NCBI GenBank assembly: GCA_038746285.1
Contig: JBCDKT010000007.1
Coordinates: 30,251 to 94,250, forward strand
Reading direction: 5' to 3'
DNA length: 64,000 nucleotides
From: Bacteroidota bacterium
Lineage (GTDB): Bacteria > Bacteroidota > Rhodothermia > Rhodothermales > JANQRZ01
Both the position numbers and the translations under genes were made by a program. The notes below the pieces were generated by a model. That model ran no database searches and was not told where the DNA came from. It was given only the letters and a program-made list of their open reading frames with translations. Below, piece after piece: positions 61,837 through 64,000 of this stretch (within the stretch, counting starts at the first letter, position 1; every line of letters starts with the position of its first letter).

Positions 61837-62967
61837 ATGGAGTCCTCGGTACCCACGCTGCAACGCACCCCGCTCTACGAAACCCACTGCGCGCTCGGCG
61901 CGCGGATGATGCCCTTCGGCGGGTTCGAGATGCCGGTCCAGTACGCGGGCATCCTCGACGAGCACCGGGCCGTGCGCGAGGCGGCGGGCCTGTTCGACGT
62001 GTCGCACATGGGCGAGGTCATGGTCCAGGGGCCGCAGGCGTTCGACTTCGTGCAGCACCTCGTCACGAACGACGCCGCGGCGCTCTACGACGGGCGGGCG
62101 ATGTACACCGTGATGTGCAACGACAACGGCGGGGCGGTCGACGACCTGCTCGTCTACCGCTACGGCGAGGAGGCGTACCTGCTTGTCATCAACGCCTCGA
62201 ACATCGACAAGGATGTGGCGCACATGCGGTCCGTCCACGCGGGCAGGGGCTACGACTGCGCCGTGGACGACGTCTCGGAGATGATGGGGCTGCTCGCGCT
62301 CCAGGGGCCAAAGGCGTTCGACGTGATCGCCGAGGTGACCGACCTGCCGGCGGCGGAGATCAAGTACTACCACTTTATGCGCCCCGAGCCGGGGGCCTTC
62401 CTCGGCTGCGACAAGGTCACGCTCTCGCACACCGGCTACACCGGCGAGCCCGGCCTGGAGATCTACTGCGAGGCCGAGCACGCCGAGCGCATCTGGAATA
62501 CCCTCCTCGAAGCGGGCGCGCGGCACGGCCTCCAGCCTGCCGGCCTCGGCGCGCGCGACACGCTCCGCCTCGAGTCGGGCTACTGCCTCTACGGGCACGA
62601 ACTGACCGAGAAGACGACGCCGCTCGAAGCCGGGCTCGGCTGGGTGACGAAGCTCGGCAAAGATCACTTCGTCGGGCGCGGCTCGCTGGCGGCCCAGCGA
62701 GAGCAAGGCGTCCGGCGCAAGCTCGTCGGGTTCGTCATCGAGGGGCGCGGCATCCCGCGCCAGGGCTATCCCATCGTCGACGCGGACGGCGAACCCGTCG
62801 GCGAGGTCACGAGCGGCTCGCAGTCGCCGGTGCTCGGCCAGGGCATCGGGCTAGGCTACGTCCCGAACGACCCCGATTTCACCACGCCCGGCCAGACCGT
62901 CGGCATCTCCGTCCGGGGCCGCGTGCTCCCAGCGACGATCACGAAGCCTCCGTTCCACAAAAGCTGA
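61837..62967 (+). CDS. gcvT: Aminomethyltransferase (glycine cleavage T protein)
   Basis: 376 residues. [77 protein letters not shown] and [22 protein letters not shown] are GcvT landmarks; the catalytic Asp lies in VDDLLV. It transfers the methylene group from aminomethyl-lipoyl-H to tetrahydrofolate. gcvH and gcvP are not in the window, so the gene is unlinked here. Confidence 0.96.
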   Translation: MESSVPTLQRTPLYETHCALGARMMPFGGFEMPVQYAGILDEHRAVREAAGLFDVSHMGEVMVQGPQAFDFVQHLVTNDAAALYDGRAMYTVMCNDNGGAVDDLLVYRYGEEAYLLVINASNIDKDVAHMRSVHAGRGYDCAVDDVSEMMGLLALQGPKAFDVIAEVTDLPAAEIKYYHFMRPEPGAFLGCDKVTLSHTGYTGEPGLEIYCEAEHAERIWNTLLEAGARHGLQPAGLGARDTLRLESGYCLYGHELTEKTTPLEAGLGWVTKLGKDHFVGRGSLAAQREQGVRRKLVGFVIEGRGIPRQGYPIVDADGEPVGEVTSGSQSPVLGQGIGLGYVPNDPDFTTPGQTVGISVRGRVLPATITKPPFHKS

Positions 62968-63047
62968 CGCGCGCCGCGCGCGTGCTGACGCACGGCTGGC
63001 ACCCGCGCCGGCTACTATTCGGCTCACCCCACGGATTTAGTCATACG

Positions 63048-63821
63048 ATGAACGTCGAAGTATACCTGACCGCCCACTCGGCCACCGAGGACGACCTCAA
63101 GGGCAAGACTGTGATCGTGATCGACGTGCTGCGCGCCAGCTCCACGGTCGTGACCGCGCTCGACCACGGCGCGCGCGCCGTGATCCCGGTCGCGGACATG
63201 GCCGACGCCAGCCGGATCAGCGCCCACTCCGACGCCTCGACGAGCCTCCTCGGCGGCGAGCGCGGCGGGACGAAGATCGACGGCTACGCGCTCGGCAACT
63301 CGCCGCTGGAGTACACCCCCGAGGCCGTCCAGGGCAAGACGGTCATCTTCACGACGAGCAACGGGACGCGCGCCGTCACGAAAGCGCGCGGCGCGGCCCA
63401 GGTCGCGGTCGGCTGCTTCCTGAATGCGAGCAAGGTGATCGAGTTCGCCTGGACCGCCGGGCAGGACGTGGTCCTCCTCTGCGCCGGCTCCGACGACCGC
63501 GCCGCGCTCGAAGACATTCTCTGCGCCGGGCTGATCCTGAACCAGCTCTGGGACGGTCAGGAGCCGCAGGGCCGCTCCGACGCCGCCCACATCGCGCTGA
63601 CGCAGTACGCCCAGGACCAGGGCGACCTCGCCACGACGCTCGCCCGCAGCAACCACGCCCGGCACCTCGTCGAGCTTGGCTTCGAGGACGACGTGGCCTA
63701 CTGCGCCCAGGTCGATGCCGTCTCGCTGCTCCCGGTCTACCACGACAGCCGCCTCGTGCTCCAGAACCCCGACCAGGCGAAGATGTCGTCGAAGACGGTC
63801 TCGGAGACGGTGACGGAGTAG
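63048..63821 (+). CDS. comB: 2-phosphosulfolactate phosphatase family protein (ComB)
   Basis: 257 residues from ATG 63048. KTVIVIDVLRASSTVVTALDHGARAVIPV, GTKIDGYALGNSPLEYT, KTVIFTTSNGTRAVTKA and LLCAGSDDRAALEDILCAGLIL are ComB signatures. Characterised members hydrolyse 2-phosphosulfolactate in coenzyme M synthesis; in bacteria the family is also linked to sulfolactate, made by Salinibacter-type halophiles. No comA is adjacent. The stop is followed directly by the GAGAGGGC array. Confidence 0.88.
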   Translation: MNVEVYLTAHSATEDDLKGKTVIVIDVLRASSTVVTALDHGARAVIPVADMADASRISAHSDASTSLLGGERGGTKIDGYALGNSPLEYTPEAVQGKTVIFTTSNGTRAVTKARGAAQVAVGCFLNASKVIEFAWTAGQDVVLLCAGSDDRAALEDILCAGLILNQLWDGQEPQGRSDAAHIALTQYAQDQGDLATTLARSNHARHLVELGFEDDVAYCAQVDAVSLLPVYHDSRLVLQNPDQAKMSSKTVSETVTE

Positions 63822-63881
63822 CGAGAGGGCGAGAGGGCGAGAGGGCGAGAGGGCGAGAGGGCGAGAGGGCGAGAGGGCGAG
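63821..63881. repeat. 8-bp tandem array (GCGAGAGG), about 7.5 copies
   Basis: Perfect tandem 8-mers starting at the last base of the comB stop codon. The reverse complement of the same unit forms the array at 13134-13168. Confidence 0.95.
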
Positions 63882-63924
63882 TCAAGAAAAGCCGACCAAG
63901 TTACCGAGACCGCTGCGCAAAGCG

Positions 63925-64000
63925 CCACCGTCTGACCGTCCACCGTCTGACCGTCCACCGTCTGACCGTCCACCGTCTGACCGTCCACCGTCTGACCGTC
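63925..64000. repeat. 15-bp tandem array (CCACCGTCTGACCGT), at least 5 copies, cut by window edge
   Basis: Perfect copies start at 63925, 63940, 63955, 63970 and 63985 and run to the edge. A 15-bp period keeps frame; the minus strand would read DGQTV repeats. Confidence 0.95.

Noticed and set aside
63925..64000. Possible CRISPR array
   Set aside because: The copies are directly adjacent with no unique spacers, and no cas gene is in the window.

Overview
The window is a high-GC stretch of a Bacteroidota/Rhodothermota-type chromosome; a Salinibacter/Rubricoccus-like marine relative is my inference. The pointers are: a beta-propeller protein with a type IX secretion (T9SS) C-terminal sorting domain, two GWxTD-domain proteins, an AccD without the zinc-ribbon cysteines (as in Bacteroidota), an acyl-CoA oxidase, and recurrent TAnnTTTG-like -7 boxes upstream of genes. 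No rRNA, tRNA, CRISPR array, insertion sequence or prophage was seen. Almost all of it is densely packed single-copy chromosomal genes.

Layout. 1-8.4 kb: a partial ECF sigma factor, a lipoprotein, a glycosyltransferase/amidinotransferase pair, a second lipoprotein, an ABC exporter pair, a YciE/F-type ferritin-like protein and an MscS channel. 8.4-10.7 kb: lower glycolysis genes gap-pgk. 10.9-19 kb (+): a TPR membrane protein, an NtrC-type regulator, a LolD-like ATPase, a methyltransferase, nadA and a TerB-acyl-CoA oxidase fusion. 19-26.2 kb (-): infA, purF, a three-gene sodium-symporter operon with TGATG junctions, and a GAF protein. 26.5-30 kb is an accessory patch: a UPF0175 antitoxin with a nonsense-mutated DUF3368 PIN toxin, a LytS/LytTR two-component system, and a nucleotidyltransferase with a small overlapping partner behind accD. 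30-38.3 kb: accD, tsaB, an EF-G-like GTPase, 5-formyl-THF cyclo-ligase, an AhpD-like protein, tryptophan 2,3-dioxygenase and a PAS kinase. 38.7-45.4 kb: the translation cluster ffh-rpsP-rimM-trmD-rplS, then an MqnA-like gene, smpB and tyrS. 45.5-51.8 kb: tandem GWxTD proteins and the T9SS propeller protein. 51.9-56.4 kb (-): ftsK-purK-purE-DUF2007. 56.5-57.4 kb: an Xre/RES toxin-antitoxin pair. 57.4-61 kb (-): two paralogous amidohydrolases, one without metal ligands, plus small membrane/lipoproteins. 61-64 kb (+): ppa, gcvT, comB.

The most unusual layer lies between the genes. Many spacers are built from short purine- or pyrimidine-rich words repeated in tandem or as hairpins (for example GAGAGGGC, GGACAGAGGAC, AACCAGAAAC, GATTGG, GAAGAGCGGAAGCAGGGAA). 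Identical words recur at spacers tens of kb apart and in both orientations, which recalls the short tandem repetitive spacers of cyanobacteria. A second family is a 28-bp palindrome beginning GTAGGGG (five copies, two of them translated inside a gene). A third is a TCATTGCGAG inverted repeat. Coordinates and starts were read by eye; no database search was possible.
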